The notes under the pieces: generated by a model
What the model was told of the DNA's origin: nothing
Database searches by the model: none
Seen by the model: only the letters and a program-made list of their open reading frames with translations
Program-made: the position numbers and the translations under genes
DNA from: Chryseobacterium sp.
GTDB lineage: Bacteria > Bacteroidota > Bacteroidia > Flavobacteriales > Weeksellaceae
NCBI GenBank assembly: GCA_031277615.1
Contig: JAITMC010000002.1
Coordinates: forward strand, 279,610 to 343,609
Direction of reading: 5' to 3'
Length of the DNA stretch: 64,000 bases
In this document: piece by piece, positions 16,069 through 25,513 of the stretch
Numbering within the stretch: position 1 is the stretch's first letter
Layout of the letters: every line of letters begins with the position of its first letter

Positions 16069-16515
16069 ATGTTGAAAGTTGGAGACAAATTACCTGAATT
16101 TGAAGGCGTAAATCAGGATGAAAAAACAATAACCTCATCCCAATTAACCGGAAAAAAGCTGATTATCTTCTTTTATCCGCAGGCCAATACTCCTACATGC
16201 ACCGTGGAAGCCTGTAACCTGAGCGATAACTATTCAAAGCTGAAAAAAGCAGGATTCCAGCTATTGGGAATAAGCGGTGACACGGTAAAAAAGCAGAAAA
16301 ACTTTCACAGCAAGTTTGCTTTTCCATACGATCTTATTGCTGATGAAAACCGTGATATTATTGAAAAATTCGGAGTGTGGCAGGAAAAAAAGACGTTTGG
16401 AAAGACTTATATGGGAATTGTAAGAACTACTTTTATTTTCGATGAAAATGGAATCTGCACAAGGGTTATTGAAAAAGTGACTTCCAAAACGGCAGCTGAA
16501 CAAATTTTAGAATAA
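16069..16515 (+). CDS. bcp: peroxiredoxin of the BCP/PrxQ type
   Basis: The enzyme reduces hydrogen peroxide and organic peroxides with thioredoxin as partner in the cytoplasm. In 148 residues, the active-site stretch YPQANTPTCTVEAC holds the peroxidatic Cys44 and the resolving Cys49 five residues later, as in atypical two-Cys PrxQ proteins. The usual GCT of the motif is TCT here, a mild change. Length is normal. Confidence 0.93.
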   Translation: MLKVGDKLPEFEGVNQDEKTITSSQLTGKKLIIFFYPQANTPTCTVEACNLSDNYSKLKKAGFQLLGISGDTVKKQKNFHSKFAFPYDLIADENRDIIEKFGVWQEKKTFGKTYMGIVRTTFIFDENGICTRVIEKVTSKTAAEQILE

Positions 16516-16710
16516 AAACCCATTGGTTTACCAGTAAAAAATTAATAGACACCGCCATAGAATAGTAATTTTTTCAGAATAACATTTACATTATTTTCAG
16601 CAAAACATCATTTTCTTATTAAAAAATAATTTAAAAATTAAATTTATTTATGTATATTTATTCAACTATACATAATCATTGTATTTTTAATAAAAAAAAC
16701 GATTAAACCT

Positions 16711-18633
16711 ATGAAAAAATTATTATTCTCTAGCCTTATGCTCATAGGGCTTTATGCTCATGCGCAGATTAATGTAACTGCCAGTGCAGGAACATCCACA
16801 GCAACTTACACCACCCTTAAAGATGCATTTGATGCCATAAATGCGGGAACACATCAGGGAAATGTCAGCTTAAGTATAACAGCTAATACTACAGAAACCA
16901 CAACGGCGGTTCTGAATGCGGTGACCACTTATTCTTCTGTTATCATTAAGCCTACAGCTTCTGTTACCATCAGCGGAGCCGTTAGTTCAAACCCTCTTAT
17001 CCGTATTTTAGGCTCCAATGTTACCATTGATGGTTCTTCCACTACAGGAGGAACAACCAGAGATCTTACCTTCAGCAATACTTCAGCTACAAGCCCAACA
17101 GTATTTAATATAGGATCTGCAACAGCAGCAACTCCGGTTTCCAATGTTGTTCTGAAAAATACAATCCTTTTGAATACAGGGAACACTTCTACTAATTTTT
17201 TCATTGCAGCCGGGTCGGCAACAACAGCCGGATATTTTAACAATATTACGGTTCAAAATAATGACATCAGAAATGGATACAATGGTATTTTTATCAGTGC
17301 CAATACAGCAAGCGGAAACGGAAATAACTTACAGATTACAGATAACACCATTAATACCAATATTTCCCAAATTGGAATTCAGATAGCTGGAGTAGACGGC
17401 ACGTCTACCATCAGCAACAATACGATTGTTGTTATCCGATCAAGTGCAGGTACCTCGGCAACTCCTGCCGCTTCTGTGGGAATTAATATTGCCACAGGAA
17501 CCAATAATACTTTAGTATTTGGAAATACCATCAGTGCCAAAAATACATCAGCCTCAACAACCGGGGTAAGCTACGCTTCCGGAATTATCATTTCTTCCGG
17601 AGCCACTAATGTCTCCACTACTATTCGCAATAACACAATCACTGAAATCAATGGAATTCTCGCTTATGTAAACAGTTCCGGAATATATCTTGGAGGAGCA
17701 ACTCCTAATGTCAATATCTATTCCAATAGAATATCCGGACTTAAGAATACAAATTCTGTGGGAAATCCCATGCAGGGGATCCTTCTCGGATCTTCATCTA
17801 CAGCGGCTAATGCTTTGATATACAACAATGTTATTTCAGATGTTCAGGCAACTGGAAACGGGCAGGTTGCCGGGATCTATGCATTTTCAGGAGCAGGATA
17901 CAAAGTATATAACAATACTGTTAACCTGAATACGTCTAATTCTGAAACCGGAACCTCAACTGCATTATATGTTTTAGGAGGTGCCACCAATATATCAGCA
18001 GCCAATGCTCTGGATGTAAGAAATAATATCTTTGCCAATAATAAAACCAGCGGTTCCAGGTATGCCATTTATTCTACGGCTGCCAATACTGTTTTTGGAA
18101 ACATTGATTACAATGATTATTATACGACCGGAACTGCGCCAGGATTCATCGGTTCCAACAGGACTACTCTTGCCGACATTCAAACCGGCTTTGGAGGGAA
18201 TGTTAACTCCCTGAATGTTTCACCTGTTTTTGTAAGTAGTACGGACCTTCATCTGAATCCCAGCGCCAATTCAGGGTTAGATAACAAAGGAGTTTCTCTT
18301 CTTGAAGTAACGACAGACTTTGACGGAGTTGCAAGAGGTGCCTCTCCTGATATGGGGGCCTACGAATTTACCCTCATTCCTTTAGCAGTATCAGAATCCA
18401 ATGCCAATCAGTCTAAAATTTCGGTTTATCCGAATCCATTTGCTGATATCGTGAAAATTTCAGATGTGAAGGGCGTGAAGTCGATCCGGATTAACGATAT
18501 TTCCGGAAGAAGTTTAAAGGATCTGATTCCGGCTACCGAAATCAATTTAAGAGACTTAAATACAGGAATTTACATTATTTCCTTACAATATGAAAACGGA
18601 TCTACAAAATCATTTAAAATAATAAAAAAATAA
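16711..18633 (+). CDS. T9SS-sorted beta-helix surface protein
   Basis: The signal peptide MKKLLFSSLMLIGLYAHAQ is followed by ~520 residues of right-handed parallel beta-helix character: many short repeats with Asn-rich turns (NVVLKNTILLN, NITVQNNDIRNG, NNTIVVIRSS), as in polysaccharide lyases and adhesins. The last ~75 residues form a type A T9SS sorting domain (ISVYPNPFADIVKISDVKG ... ISGRSLKDL ... TKSFKIIKK), so the protein should be exported through the type IX system to the cell surface or medium. No catalytic motif is obvious; adhesion or glycan binding is possible. Residue composition is very rich in Thr, Ser, Asn and Ala. Confidence 0.88.
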   Translation: MKKLLFSSLMLIGLYAHAQINVTASAGTSTATYTTLKDAFDAINAGTHQGNVSLSITANTTETTTAVLNAVTTYSSVIIKPTASVTISGAVSSNPLIRILGSNVTIDGSSTTGGTTRDLTFSNTSATSPTVFNIGSATAATPVSNVVLKNTILLNTGNTSTNFFIAAGSATTAGYFNNITVQNNDIRNGYNGIFISANTASGNGNNLQITDNTINTNISQIGIQIAGVDGTSTISNNTIVVIRSSAGTSATPAASVGINIATGTNNTLVFGNTISAKNTSASTTGVSYASGIIISSGATNVSTTIRNNTITEINGILAYVNSSGIYLGGATPNVNIYSNRISGLKNTNSVGNPMQGILLGSSSTAANALIYNNVISDVQATGNGQVAGIYAFSGAGYKVYNNTVNLNTSNSETGTSTALYVLGGATNISAANALDVRNNIFANNKTSGSRYAIYSTAANTVFGNIDYNDYYTTGTAPGFIGSNRTTLADIQTGFGGNVNSLNVSPVFVSSTDLHLNPSANSGLDNKGVSLLEVTTDFDGVARGASPDMGAYEFTLIPLAVSESNANQSKISVYPNPFADIVKISDVKGVKSIRINDISGRSLKDLIPATEINLRDLNTGIYIISLQYENGSTKSFKIIKK

Positions 18634-18645
18634 TGACTAATAATA

Positions 18646-18680
18646 AACCGCGGCTGCCAAAGGCAGCCGCGGTTATTTTA
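18646..18680. terminator. strong terminator after the beta-helix gene
   Basis: AACCGCGGCTGCC (18646-18658) pairs perfectly with GGCAGCCGCGGTT (18662-18674) around an AAA loop, followed by TATTTTAT. It also faces the stop of the convergent acetyltransferase gene and may serve both. Confidence 0.9.
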
Positions 18681-18694
18681 TATTACAATAATTT

Positions 18695-19228
18695 CTATTC
18701 TGTTTCGTAATAATTCAGTTCTTCTGTTTCGCCAGGAAGCGTAATATATTTTTTAAATTTCAGGCCCAGTTTTTCGATCAGCTTCTGGGAAGAAATGTTA
18801 TCTTTTGAAATAATAGCTGATAATTTTGACAGCCCAAATTCGTCCATACCAATAGATTTTACCTTTTGAGCCCCTTCATAGGCATATCCTTTTCCTTCAA
18901 ATTCTTCCAGCAGAGAATATCCGATATCTACAATATCCAGACCTTCCCTTTCAAAGATTCCTACAGCTCCTATTTTTTCGTTCGTGTCTTTAGTCACCAG
19001 GAGATAGTTCCCGAATCCCAGTCTTTCGATCTGCGGAGCAAATCTACTCAGAATATATTTTTCAGCATCTTCTGGGGTATTCACATTCCGGTTGCCGATA
19101 TACTGAATAAATTTAGGCCTGTTATAAAGTTCAAAAATAAAATCTCTGTCCTCACCGGACATCGGGCGAAAGATTAATCGCTCGGTTTCATAGATATTAT
19201 CTGCGCTTGGGTGTTTTTTTGGGGTCAT
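18695..19228 (-). CDS. GNAT family N-acetyltransferase (RimJ/RimL-like)
   Basis: The 177 residues start with the RimJ-type pattern ETERLIFRPMSGEDRDFIFELYN and contain the acetyl-CoA loop region LLEEFEGKGYAYEGAQ followed by ISKDNISSQKLIEKLGLKF. The protein acetylates an unknown amino group, perhaps a protein N-terminus or small molecule. Its ATG lies 32 bp inside the end of the upstream gene, so the two overlap and are coupled. Confidence 0.85.
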   Translation of the reverse strand: MTPKKHPSADNIYETERLIFRPMSGEDRDFIFELYNRPKFIQYIGNRNVNTPEDAEKYILSRFAPQIERLGFGNYLLVTKDTNEKIGAVGIFEREGLDIVDIGYSLLEEFEGKGYAYEGAQKVKSIGMDEFGLSKLSAIISKDNISSQKLIEKLGLKFKKYITLPGETEELNYYETE

Positions 19229-19859
19229 CTTTTGGTTCTTCTTTTTTCTCGATTTTCAAAAGTCTTGGGTTGTTCGGACACTTTTTATTGTAAAGTTCGA
19301 TGTAGGTTCCGTTATCTTTTACATGGGAAACCACCCCCGTAGATTTATTTACGGTTAAAGTGTAATGGGTTTTCTGATAAGGGCATTCTTTCGAGGTAAG
19401 TTTACCCAGATCAAGGTAATAATTGGAGGAATCCTGATGGTAATTTCCGGCAATATCTTTAAACTCGCCGTCTACCATATAGCCGTCTGCCGTTAAGGCA
19501 ATGGCTGCTTCTTCTGCGTTATCTATTTTTCCGACAAACTTTTTCAGGCCTTCAAGATCTGTGATATAGTTCATTTTACCACCCGCAGAATACGCGATAT
19601 AGTAAAAGCTGTCTTCACTGGGAAACAGATTAAATCCGGAAAACTGCGGGGTATATTCTTTCTTACCGCCTGAAGTTTTAAGTTCCTGATTTTTGCCATA
19701 GCTGTTGTAAACCAGTACCCACGAATCTATCCTGTCATTCGGAATAATCTGCTGTAAAATACCGGAAATACCCGGAAATTTTGTTTTTTCCTGAGCATTT
19801 CCCAGAATTCCCAGAAATAAACCTATAAAGGCGATCGTTCGTGTTGCAGTTTTTATCAT
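19197..19859 (-). CDS. secreted hypothetical protein
   Basis: The signal peptide MIKTATRTIAFIGLFLGILGNAQ precedes a ~195-residue soluble domain with no motif I recognise. A Cys pair (KECPYQ and KKCPNN) could form a disulfide. The end is basic and Pro/Lys-rich (KKEEPKDDPKKTPKRR). It overlaps the acetyltransferase gene downstream and lies 32 bp after the mannose-1-phosphate guanylyltransferase end is read on the other side, all on the same strand. Confidence 0.7.
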   Translation of the reverse strand: MIKTATRTIAFIGLFLGILGNAQEKTKFPGISGILQQIIPNDRIDSWVLVYNSYGKNQELKTSGGKKEYTPQFSGFNLFPSEDSFYYIAYSAGGKMNYITDLEGLKKFVGKIDNAEEAAIALTADGYMVDGEFKDIAGNYHQDSSNYYLDLGKLTSKECPYQKTHYTLTVNKSTGVVSHVKDNGTYIELYNKKCPNNPRLLKIEKKEEPKDDPKKTPKRR

Positions 19860-19891
19860 AGCTTCAGATTCAGCAGAAAATATACCAATTT

Positions 19892-20974
19892 TTACATAAA
19901 CTTATCTCCTTTTTTGAAACTTTTCAGATCCAGGACATAGTCTTTGATCAGCTGGTCATTCTCCCGCGGGCAGATCAGCAATGCTTTATCCGTATCCACG
20001 ACAATATAATTTTCAAGTCCGTCGATAATGACCGCTTTATTATTGTTTTTCAGGCGGATAATATTTCCTTTTGAGTTATAGGCCAGCAGATGCTTCAGTT
20101 TTACAGCGTTTCCATTCTTATCTTTTTCTGTGTTTTCATACACAGAAGTCCAGGTTCCGAGATCGCTCCATCCCAGATCGGAAGGAATGACGTAAACGTT
20201 CTTCGCTTTCTCCAGAATCCCGTTATCGATAGAGATTTTTTGCACTTTAGGATAGATAATCTCAATACAGTTATTCTCTTTTTCAGAGTTATATTCACAG
20301 GCCATGAAGTGCTGCATCATCTCGGGAAGATACATTTCAAAGGCATGATGAATGCTTTTTACATTCCAGATAAATATTCCGGCATTCCATAAAAAGTCCC
20401 CGCTTTCCAGGAAGCTTTGGGCTATTTCAAGGATTGGTTTTTCGGTAAATGTTTTGACTTTAAAATATTCCGATCCCTTTTTTTCCACAAACTGGATGTA
20501 ACCGTATCCGGTGTCCGGTCTTGTTGGGGTAATTCCCAGTGTGACAAGGTATTCATGCTTCGATGCAAGATCAAAAGCCAGCTCTACTTTCTCAAGAAAC
20601 ACTTCTTCTTTGAGAATCAGATGATCTGCCGGCAGTACAATCATCGTTGCCTCCGGATTGATCTCAGCGATCTTGTTGGCCATATACAGGTTGCAGGCCG
20701 CTGTATTTTTCATCAGAGGCTCACCCACGATATTTTCTTCAGGAATTTCCGGAAGCTGCTGATGGGAAAGCGCTACATATTCTTTATTCGTGATCACGAA
20801 TATATGTTCTTTAGGGATCACTCTGCTGATTCTATCATAGGTCTGCTGAATCATGGTACGTCCTGTCCCTAAAATATCCTGAAACTGTTTTGGAAATTTT
20901 TGCGTACTCATCGGCCAGAACCGGCTTCCGATTCCTCCGGCCATAATAACGCAGTATCTATCTGATTTTAACAT
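19892..20974 (-). CDS. manC: mannose-1-phosphate guanylyltransferase
   Basis: The enzyme makes GDP-mannose from mannose-1-phosphate and GTP, the donor for envelope glycans. The 360 residues begin with the nucleotide-binding motif AGGIGSRFWPMSTQKFPKQF and contain the catalytic-region motifs FTEKP and FLWNAGIFIWN. It is the short, single-domain form without the isomerase part. Its ATG lies inside the last codons of the SprT-like gene (7-bp overlap), so the two are read together. Confidence 0.93.
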   Translation of the reverse strand: MLKSDRYCVIMAGGIGSRFWPMSTQKFPKQFQDILGTGRTMIQQTYDRISRVIPKEHIFVITNKEYVALSHQQLPEIPEENIVGEPLMKNTAACNLYMANKIAEINPEATMIVLPADHLILKEEVFLEKVELAFDLASKHEYLVTLGITPTRPDTGYGYIQFVEKKGSEYFKVKTFTEKPILEIAQSFLESGDFLWNAGIFIWNVKSIHHAFEMYLPEMMQHFMACEYNSEKENNCIEIIYPKVQKISIDNGILEKAKNVYVIPSDLGWSDLGTWTSVYENTEKDKNGNAVKLKHLLAYNSKGNIIRLKNNNKAVIIDGLENYIVVDTDKALLICPRENDQLIKDYVLDLKSFKKGDKFM

Positions 20975-21567
20975 TCTTGCCTACATTTTTCAACCCTAGC
21001 CAAAGGCTTGAAAGAATACTTCCTTCCAGTAGCCAGATTCTTACAAAGATAGTTTTTTTTAATCAGACCTTCTAATAAATACTTTTCGTTGCGGTACATA
21101 AAAAAATCCCCCTTTTGGAGTTCCTCAATGAAATGAAGCCTATCATCCTGTTTTTCAGTATGAAAATATCTTACCAGGTCGGGGCTCGCCATGAAATTGG
21201 CTTTTGGGGACTTTGAAAATTTCACAATGATCGGTTTCAGTTCTTCATCATATACTTCAAGGCTTTCCAGCAGCATATTTCTGAAAACGGCTTTCCATTC
21301 ACTTCCATGCGGAGAGATTCTTCTTCCGTATTTTTCAAAGGCAATCAGATGGGCCAGTTCGTGGGTAAGAACGAAGAAAAAAAGCGGTGGCGTAAGCGTA
21401 GAATTTACAGTAATCTCATGGGAATTATCCGGCAGTTTTCTGTAATCGCCTAATTTGGAATTTCGGTTCCGTGTTACTTTTATATGGATATAATAATCTG
21501 AAAACCAGATTTTTAAGTATTTAAGTGTATTTTGAGGTAAGTATTTTTCTAATGATTCAATTGGCAT
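20968..21567 (-). CDS. SprT-like zinc metalloprotease domain protein
   Basis: The 199 residues contain the zincin motif HELAHLIAFEKYG with a further possible ligand in SPHGSEWK, as in SprT/Spartan proteins. C-terminal residues include a Cys pair (YLCKNLATGRKY and EKCRQEC) that could be a weak zinc site. Whether it cleaves proteins, for instance DNA-crosslinked ones as Spartan does, is unknown. It follows tolC by one base of gap on the same strand and overlaps manC. Confidence 0.82.
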   Translation of the reverse strand: MPIESLEKYLPQNTLKYLKIWFSDYYIHIKVTRNRNSKLGDYRKLPDNSHEITVNSTLTPPLFFFVLTHELAHLIAFEKYGRRISPHGSEWKAVFRNMLLESLEVYDEELKPIIVKFSKSPKANFMASPDLVRYFHTEKQDDRLHFIEELQKGDFFMYRNEKYLLEGLIKKNYLCKNLATGRKYSFKPLARVEKCRQEC

Positions 21568-21568
21568 T

Positions 21569-22897
21569 TTATAAGCTTAATGGAACTCCCGCATAGAAAC
21601 TCAACATTTTAAGGCTGAAAAGATAGTTGTATTTTGCCTGTGCAACTGATCCCTGTGCGTTTGCATAATTATTTCTGGCAACATTCACGTCATAAATCGT
21701 CGTTCTTCCTGCAGCATAGCTTTTATCGGCAAACTCTAAAGCCAGCTTGGTACTCTTCTCTGCTTCTACGGCAGAAAGATAAGTTTCATAGTTAGCATCT
21801 GCATCAAACTGAGCTTTCTGTACATTCTGTCGTACGGTCTGCTTCTGTTGCTCCAGTGTATTTTTGGCCAAACTTTCATTGATTCTGGACTGCTCTACCT
21901 GTAATTTTGTGATGCCTTTGTTAAAGATAGGAACATTCAGGGACAGTCCTACATTTTGACCGAACTGGTCACTGTATTGTTTAAAAAAGCCCTGTTGTGC
22001 AACAAGTCTATCCTGGCCTTTTGAGATCTGATAATTATAGAAAGTACTCAATCCGGCACTGGCAGTCAATGTAGGCCAGAAAGCCGTCTTACTTACTTCC
22101 GTCTGAGCCTCTGCAGATTTTATCCTGCTTTCTGCAGCTTTGATCTGTGGCTGTGTTTCATAAGCTGTGGCAAGAACCTCATCGGCTGTCATCAGCTGTG
22201 TATCCAATGTATCGGGAACATTTACGTTTTCCACATCAAAATCTTTATAATCAGGAAGCTGTAAAAGCTGAGCAATGGCAAACAATGCTCTTCCCACATC
22301 GATTTCAGATTTTTTAACGTTCTGTTTCTCTCTGGCCAGAGCTGCTTCCGCCTCCGCCAGAACAGTTTGAGCTGTTGTTCCGACTTCAGTGGTTATTTTA
22401 GCCCTGTCATATTGCTTCTGAGCATTTTCCAGTGCACTCTGAGAAATCTTAACAATCTCCTTATTCAGCAAAGCGGTCAAATATTGCTGAGCGATCTGAA
22501 GAGAAATATCGTTTTTAATGGTTTCAATATCATACTGGCTGGCTTCAACATCAAACTGGGCTTTCCTTACCGTTTTGTCCAGTCTTCCGTTATTATAAAC
22601 CAACATATCCGCACTAACTCCAACACTGTTGTTGAACCTGTCATTTCTGAAACTTCCTGCCCCAAGTGATGCCTGCCCGAAGCTTACCCCGTTCGTCATA
22701 TTTGCCGATAAAGTTGGCAGATATCCGTTTTTAGCAATTTTAAGGCTGGCGTCCTGTGACTGTTTGTTATACTGATTTTGGATAACCTGAAGATTATGCT
22801 CTACGGCATATTCCACACATTCTTTTAAGGACCATTTCTTCTGGGCGCTCAAACCCAGACAGCTTAATCCAAAAACGATAATCCAAACTTTTTTCAT
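21569..22897 (-). CDS. TolC family outer-membrane efflux protein
   Basis: Signal peptide MKKVWIIVFGLSCLGLSAQ is followed by the family start WSLKECVEYAVEHNLQV. The 442 residues show the two internally similar halves with long coiled-coil helices and beta strands that build the outer-membrane channel tunnel of tripartite pumps. No inner-membrane pump or adaptor gene is next to it in this window, so its partners must be encoded elsewhere. It is first in a run with the SprT-like gene and manC. Confidence 0.9.
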   Translation of the reverse strand: MKKVWIIVFGLSCLGLSAQKKWSLKECVEYAVEHNLQVIQNQYNKQSQDASLKIAKNGYLPTLSANMTNGVSFGQASLGAGSFRNDRFNNSVGVSADMLVYNNGRLDKTVRKAQFDVEASQYDIETIKNDISLQIAQQYLTALLNKEIVKISQSALENAQKQYDRAKITTEVGTTAQTVLAEAEAALAREKQNVKKSEIDVGRALFAIAQLLQLPDYKDFDVENVNVPDTLDTQLMTADEVLATAYETQPQIKAAESRIKSAEAQTEVSKTAFWPTLTASAGLSTFYNYQISKGQDRLVAQQGFFKQYSDQFGQNVGLSLNVPIFNKGITKLQVEQSRINESLAKNTLEQQKQTVRQNVQKAQFDADANYETYLSAVEAEKSTKLALEFADKSYAAGRTTIYDVNVARNNYANAQGSVAQAKYNYLFSLKMLSFYAGVPLSL

Positions 22898-23077
22898 AGT
22901 AGATTGTTTATTTGTTTTTAATAGTCATATGGAACCGCGCCTTCTTCATCAATATTTGTACTTCCCGTTACGGCGATTTCATATTAAGATTTTTCAATAT
23001 TAGACGAATTAAATATAAAAAAGTTACAGACAGAAAAATATATTTTATTTTAAAAAAACTTTTGAGAATTTTGCATC

Positions 23078-24322
23078 ATGACACACGAACAATACCAGGA
23101 AGCGGTAGACTGGCTTTTTGTACAGGCTCCCAATTATCAGATTGACGGCCAGAAGGCATACAAGCCCGGCCTGGACAATATCATCAGGCTCTGTTCTTTT
23201 TTCGGAAATCCACAGGATAAGATCCGATGCATCCATATCGGAGGAACCAACGGAAAAGGGTCTTCAAGCAATATGCTGGCTTCTGTTCTTCAGGAAGCCG
23301 GATACAAGGTTGGATTATACAATTCGCCTCATCTTATTGATTTTACAGAGCGGATTAAAGTAAACGGAATCAACTGTGACAAGGAATTTGTTTTTGAATT
23401 TATCCAAAAGCTGAAAAACCTTCCGGAAGATATTAAACCATCTTTTTTTGAGTTTACCACCGTTATGGCTTTTGAATATTTTTATCAGAAAAAAGTTGAT
23501 TTTGCCATTATTGAAGTAGGATTAGGCGGAAGACTGGATTCCACCAACATCATAAAGCCTTTGGTTTCTGCCATTACGAATGTTCAGCTGGATCATCAGA
23601 ATATACTGGGGGATACTATTGAAGAAATTGCAGCAGAAAAGGCAGGCATCATTAAAAACGGCATTCCGGTAGTTTCCGGTGATGACAATGAAGCGGTAAA
23701 ACATATTATTCAGAACAAAGCAATTCAGGAAAAAGCACCGTTTATTGACGCTACACAGATCATTACACATCTTACCTCCGATTTGCAGGGACAGTATCAG
23801 CAGAAAAACATCCGTGTTGTGCTTGCCCTTATCACTGAACTGCAAAAACAGAATATCTCAATTTCCGATAAAAATATCGAACAGGGACTGTTGAATGTTC
23901 ACAACAACACGGGGTTTATAGGCCGTTGGTATGAATTTTCCAAAAATCCTCTCACCATATGTGATACGGGCCACAACCAGGCAGGTCTGGAATATGTTTT
24001 TTCGCAGCTTAATTCTATCGGCAGGCATAAGCATGTTATTCTTGGTTTTGTAAATGATAAAAAAATAGATGAAGTCATGGCTCTTCTTCCTGAAAATTCT
24101 GAGTTTTATTTTGCCAAACCTTCCATCAACAGGGGAAGACATCCTCGGGATTATGAAAATTTGCTTCAGGAGGCCAAAATTTTTTATAAAATTTTCGATT
24201 CTGTACAGGAAGCGTATCTGTCTGCAAAAGAACGATGTACAAATGAAGAAATGATTTTTATCGGCGGAAGCAACTTTGTTGTTGGAGAATTTTTAGAAAA
24301 AAATTTGGAGATATCCGAATAA
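23078..24322 (+). CDS. folC: bifunctional folylpolyglutamate synthase / dihydrofolate synthase
   Basis: FolC adds glutamate to dihydropteroate and to folates using ATP. The 414-residue length is standard. The P-loop is in HIGGTNGKGSSSNMLASVL, the substrate loop in LYNSPHLIDFTERIKVNG, the metal-binding EVGLGGRLDSTN and the linker to the C-terminal domain in DTGHNQAG. It is monocistronic; the promoter of the tRNA pair overlaps its last codons. Confidence 0.95.
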   Translation: MTHEQYQEAVDWLFVQAPNYQIDGQKAYKPGLDNIIRLCSFFGNPQDKIRCIHIGGTNGKGSSSNMLASVLQEAGYKVGLYNSPHLIDFTERIKVNGINCDKEFVFEFIQKLKNLPEDIKPSFFEFTTVMAFEYFYQKKVDFAIIEVGLGGRLDSTNIIKPLVSAITNVQLDHQNILGDTIEEIAAEKAGIIKNGIPVVSGDDNEAVKHIIQNKAIQEKAPFIDATQIITHLTSDLQGQYQQKNIRVVLALITELQKQNISISDKNIEQGLLNVHNNTGFIGRWYEFSKNPLTICDTGHNQAGLEYVFSQLNSIGRHKHVILGFVNDKKIDEVMALLPENSEFYFAKPSINRGRHPRDYENLLQEAKIFYKIFDSVQEAYLSAKERCTNEEMIFIGGSNFVVGEFLEKNLEISE

Positions 24323-24334
24323 GTCGTATATTTG
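24304..24334 (+). promoter_or_regulatory. promoter of the tRNA-Val pair
   Basis: TTTG (24304-24307), a 19-bp spacer and TATATTTG (24327-24334) fit the Bacteroidota consensus exactly. The -33 box is inside the last codons of folC. Confidence 0.75.
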
Positions 24335-24365
24335 CACCACTCTAATCGAGGAAACAAAGATAAGA

Positions 24366-24440
24366 GGGTTCTTAGCTCAGTTGGTTCAGAGCATCTGGTT
24401 TACACCCAGAGGGTCGGGGGTTCGAATCCCTCAGGACCCA
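24366..24440 (+). tRNA. tRNA-Val (TAC), copy 1
   Basis: The 75-nt sequence folds as a cloverleaf: acceptor GGGTTCT / AGGACCC with discriminator A, anticodon stem TCTGG / CCAGA with loop TTTACAC (anticodon TAC, reading valine codons) and T-loop GTTCGAATC. The CCA end is not encoded. Confidence 0.95.
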
Positions 24441-24473
24441 CAGAAAAGGAAACGAAACCTTTCAAAAAAATTC

Positions 24474-24548
24474 GGGTTCTTAGCTCAGTTGGTTCAGAGC
24501 ATCTGGTTTACACCCAGAGGGTCGGGGGTTCGAATCCCTCAGGACCCA
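24474..24548 (+). tRNA. tRNA-Val (TAC), copy 2
   Basis: This copy is identical over all 75 nt to the first and begins 33 bp behind it. Both are followed by ACAGAAA, so a little of the flank is shared too. The pair is transcribed from one promoter and ends at the terminator that follows. Confidence 0.95.
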
Positions 24549-24551
24549 CAG

Positions 24552-24583
24552 AAATCTCTCTTTTTTAAGGGAGATTTTTTTGT
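24552..24583 (+). terminator. terminator of the tRNA pair
   Basis: AAATCTCTC (24552-24560) pairs with GGGAGATTT (24569-24577), one pair being a wobble, followed by a T-run. Confidence 0.85.
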
Positions 24584-24610
24584 TTTTAAGCTTATTCTTT
24601 ATAATGTAGC

Positions 24611-25513
24611 TCAATTCATGATTTTAAAAAGGAGTCCCAGCTTATAGAGATCAAGATACCGGAGATTAACATTGCCTTTTAGGAGCTGCCTTTTTATCAT
24701 CTTCAGGGCCGGTTCGCCTAAAAGAATTCTGATGACAAAAGAAAAAGGGGTGCTATGAAGCTTGATATACCATTTTACCAGTTTAACTTCAGCCAGTTTA
24801 GGTTTCAGATCCTCATCTTTAAGCATTCCGGCCAGACTTTCTACAGATTCAGCTACTTTTTCTACATATACCCTATTGCTTTCCAGGTCATTATTCAATA
24901 TGGCATTATCAATATGATGGATTTTTACTTTTGCAGATTTTAATTCCATCGCAAACAGAAGATCTTCATAGCCGTATTTCTGGAATTCCGGATTGAATTT
25001 TATTTTTTCAAAGATTTCTTTTTTAATGATAAAATTATTGGTCTGAAAACTTAAATAGGGTTTATTACGGCGTAATTCAACCGGAAGATTCTCTCTTTCT
25101 ACGGCAAACTTCCACCTCAGGTAATGCTCAGGATCTGAAGCGTTCGGGGGAGCATTCCGACCTCCGTAAATGACCTCCGCCTGTGGGGTTTTCTTTATAA
25201 ATTCAGTATAATTCTTTAAGAAGTCTTTAGTATTAATTTTCCCGTCACAATCCAGAAATAAAAAATAATCTCCCGTTGCATATTGCTTAAAAAGATTTCG
25301 GATACGGGATCTTCCTATGTTTTTTTCAAGAAAGACCAACTGATCTACCCCGTGACTGAGATGTTGGCTGAGCGTTTTAAAATGGTTATCAGACGCATCA
25401 TCAATCAGGATAATTTCCGCATCAATTCTGTTTATCCCGATTTCTTTTTTTAAATCAGAAACCAGTTCGCGAACATCAAAATTATAGACAGGAATACATA
25501 TGGAAAGCTTCAT
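24611..25513 (-). CDS. glycosyltransferase family 2
   Basis: The 300 residues begin with the GT-A pattern LSICIPVYNFDVRELVSDL, then EIILIDDAS and the metal-binding Asp motif YFLFLDCDGKIN (DxD-like DCD). Later YEDLLFAMEL resembles the ED base motif of the family. It transfers a sugar from a nucleotide donor to an unknown acceptor, probably in envelope polysaccharide or lipopolysaccharide core. It overlaps the preceding GT9 gene by one base (TAATG). Confidence 0.9.
   Translation of the reverse strand: MKLSICIPVYNFDVRELVSDLKKEIGINRIDAEIILIDDASDNHFKTLSQHLSHGVDQLVFLEKNIGRSRIRNLFKQYATGDYFLFLDCDGKINTKDFLKNYTEFIKKTPQAEVIYGGRNAPPNASDPEHYLRWKFAVERENLPVELRRNKPYLSFQTNNFIIKKEIFEKIKFNPEFQKYGYEDLLFAMELKSAKVKIHHIDNAILNNDLESNRVYVEKVAESVESLAGMLKDEDLKPKLAEVKLVKWYIKLHSTPFSFVIRILLGEPALKMIKRQLLKGNVNLRYLDLYKLGLLFKIMN

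Noticed and set aside
22917-22985. Short minus-strand peptide reading YEIAVTGSTNIDEEGAVPYDY upstream of tolC, possibly the remnant of a gene end
   Set aside because: It has no start codon, only ~21 codons, and sits in the leader region of tolC; chance cannot be excluded.
24366-24548. CRISPR-like direct repeat
   Set aside because: The repeated 75-mer is a tRNA gene with full cloverleaf; there are only two copies.
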